Assembly (NCBI GenBank): GCA_903865465.1
Contig: CAIPJU010000617.1
Span: 1 to 6,479 of the forward strand
Reading direction: 5' to 3'
Source of the DNA: an uncultured Bacteroidota bacterium
GTDB taxonomy: Bacteria; Bacteroidota; Bacteroidia; Bacteroidales; VadinHA17
Length of the DNA: 6,479 nucleotides
Below, piece after piece: positions 5,397 through 6,479 of this stretch (its first letter is position 1; every line of letters starts with the position of its first letter). Below the pieces are notes generated by a model that did no database searches, was not told where the DNA came from, and worked only from the letters and a program-made list of their open reading frames with translations. Made by a program: the position numbers and the translations under genes.

Positions 5397-6383
5397 TCAT
5401 TCCATCGGAAACTTCAGGTTTATCTCTCTTCTGATGTCAGTCATAATCTCCTGTATCTCATTGCTTCTGGAATGAGTCACAATTTTGCTTTCAAGACTTC
5501 CATTTAATACACAGTCCGTAACTTCCTGAATTTCATAAACATAACCTAAAGTCATCCTCTGGTCGGTAAATGATTCAACCAGTTGATGGTCTGCATTATA
5601 TAATTGAGCTGATACAGCTGTAAAAAAATCAGGAATCTCTATTGATCCTTTATCTCCGGTAATAATTCCCTTGTTAAGGGAGTTAAAACGCAGGGATGAA
5701 AACAACAGGGCAGAAACGTCGCCGAACTTAAACATCATGCCGATGAATTCATCAACTTTTGAGTCGCCAATGACAGCTGATACTTTTATCTCATCCGGTT
5801 TGCGGTTCATGAAGAACAGGGAAAAAGCTATTGGGTAGATTCCCACGTCAAGCAGTGCACCGCCTCCGTTCGTTGGGTTAAATAATCTGTCCAGCGGATT
5901 ATAATCAGCCAAAAAGCTAAAATCGGACTGTATCAGATTTATATTTCCAATTCTTCCCTCACTGATCCACTCCTTTGCCTTATTAAGAGCTGGCAGGAAA
6001 TAAGTCCACATGGCTTCCATTAAAAATACCTGCTTTTCATATGCAAATGCAGCTAATTTCTTAAAATCAGAATCGTTGATTGTTACAGGTTTTTCACAAA
6101 GTACAGCTTTCCCCTTCTGCAGACATTTCATCGAATGTTCAAAATGAAAATTGTGGGTGGTTGCGATATAAACTGCATCAATCTGGTTGCTCTTATACAA
6201 CTCATCATAAGTAAGAGAATTGGGAATGTCATACCTCTCTGCAAACATTTTTGCCCGTTCTATATCGCTGGCAGCAACCGCTATCAGTTCAGCATTACTT
6301 ACAGCTTTAAAATCAGTGGCAAACTGGTTGGCTATATTGCCAGCACCCAAAATGGCCCAGCGAACTTTTTTTGTGTTACTCAT
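5397..6383 (-). CDS. Gfo/Idh/MocA-family NAD(P)-dependent oxidoreductase
   Basis: A 328-residue protein of the usual length for the family. An N-terminal Rossmann fold is shown by VRWAILGAGNIANQF (7-21, GxGxxA-type dinucleotide loop), an acidic residue after the second strand (Asp40), and DAVYIATTHNFHFE (69-82). The hallmark EKP occurs at 97-99. The C-terminal substrate domain carries GGGALLDVGIYPI (173-185), with Asp179 and Tyr183 at the positions usually occupied by the catalytic D-x-x-x-H/Y pair. MEAMWTYFLPAL (122-133) resembles the dimeric dihydrodiol dehydrogenase subgroup. Members oxidise or reduce sugars, inositols or related alcohols in the cytoplasm; the substrate cannot be predicted. 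There is no signal peptide, which argues against the secreted glycosidase-type relatives. It runs opposite to the lipoprotein gene and shares a terminator with it. A probable gene end lies 30 bp upstream, so it may be in an operon. Confidence 0.95.
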   Translation of the reverse strand: MSNTKKVRWAILGAGNIANQFATDFKAVSNAELIAVAASDIERAKMFAERYDIPNSLTYDELYKSNQIDAVYIATTHNFHFEHSMKCLQKGKAVLCEKPVTINDSDFKKLAAFAYEKQVFLMEAMWTYFLPALNKAKEWISEGRIGNINLIQSDFSFLADYNPLDRLFNPTNGGGALLDVGIYPIAFSLFFMNRKPDEIKVSAVIGDSKVDEFIGMMFKFGDVSALLFSSLRFNSLNKGIITGDKGSIEIPDFFTAVSAQLYNADHQLVESFTDQRMTLGYVYEIQEVTDCVLNGSLESKIVTHSRSNEIQEIMTDIRREINLKFPME

Positions 6384-6413
6384 GGAAGTAATTTATTTCT
6401 TTATTTCTGACTT

Positions 6414-6479
6414 TTAAAATTCCTTTTCCAGCCCGTTTTGGAGAGCTTTGAAATATGTTTTCTTATTAAAGGAATAGAG
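6414..6479 (-). CDS. Probable 3' end of an upstream minus-strand gene (21 codons seen)
   Basis: Reading the minus strand from the window edge gives an open frame ending LYSFNKKTYFKALQNGLEKEF and a TAA stop at 6416-6414, 30 bp before the oxidoreductase start. The composition, with aromatic and charged residues and an amphipathic KALQNGLEKEF helix, looks like a protein C-terminus. So short a fragment could also be open by chance. The family cannot be named. If real, the spacing suggests co-transcription with the oxidoreductase. Confidence 0.4.
   Translation of the reverse strand, partial: LYSFNKKTYFKALQNGLEKEF

Noticed and set aside
6135..6417. Two plus-strand frames antisense to the oxidoreductase N-terminus
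   Set aside because: They are complements of the conserved Rossmann fold coding sequence and carry no protein family signal.
1..6479. CRISPR array, tRNA, rRNA or intact mobile element
   Set aside because: No regularly spaced direct repeats, no tRNA-like GGTTCRA arm in a cloverleaf context, and no transposase or integrase reading frame were found.

Overview
The window looks like chromosomal DNA from a member of the Bacteroidota. The genes are A+T-rich with little sign of Shine-Dalgarno sequences. At least one gene is preceded by a clear TAnnTTTG -7 box, and another has a weaker candidate. The protein families are typical of the phylum: a carboxypeptidase-like/MG2-type outer-membrane protein tail, a TAC-lipobox lipoprotein with Asp-box repeats, and an XRE-pentapeptide regulator. 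I cannot place it below phylum level from sequence alone.

Layout, left to right. 1-264 is the 3' end of a plus-strand gene for a large secreted or outer-membrane protein. 265-544 is non-coding and holds an unusually G+C-rich, foldable block (about 320-470). 545-1306 encodes a UlaG-like metallo-beta-lactamase-fold hydrolase whose metal motif reads HLHFDP instead of HxHxDH. 1307-1606 holds terminator-like inverted repeats, then a palindromic operator-like array and a promoter for 1607-2494, an XRE DNA-binding domain fused to a pentapeptide-repeat domain. After a roughly 290 bp gap come an SRPBCC (AHSA1-type) protein (2782-3231) and a VOC/glyoxalase-fold protein (3254-3622), 22 bp apart and probably one transcript. 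3623-4195 has no credible gene but contains inverted repeats, including two mutually exclusive hairpins at 4048-4131. 4196-5182 is a lipoprotein with six Asp-box motifs, probably a beta-propeller. 5183-5396 carries several hairpins and a bidirectional terminator. On the minus strand are a Gfo/Idh/MocA oxidoreductase (6383-5397) and, at the edge, a probable 21-codon tail of the next upstream gene.

How the genes relate: there is no single obvious pathway. The SRPBCC-VOC pair is a plausible small operon, the XRE-pentapeptide gene is probably autoregulated, and the minus-strand oxidoreductase may belong to a transcript that begins outside the window. The rest look like independently transcribed housekeeping or accessory genes separated by long, structured intergenic regions. 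I do not see a defence system, integrase, transposase, CRISPR array, tRNA or rRNA. The points most worth checking are the substituted metal ligand, the alternative-pairing element before the lipoprotein, the operator array, and the folded blocks at 320-470 and 5205-5313.
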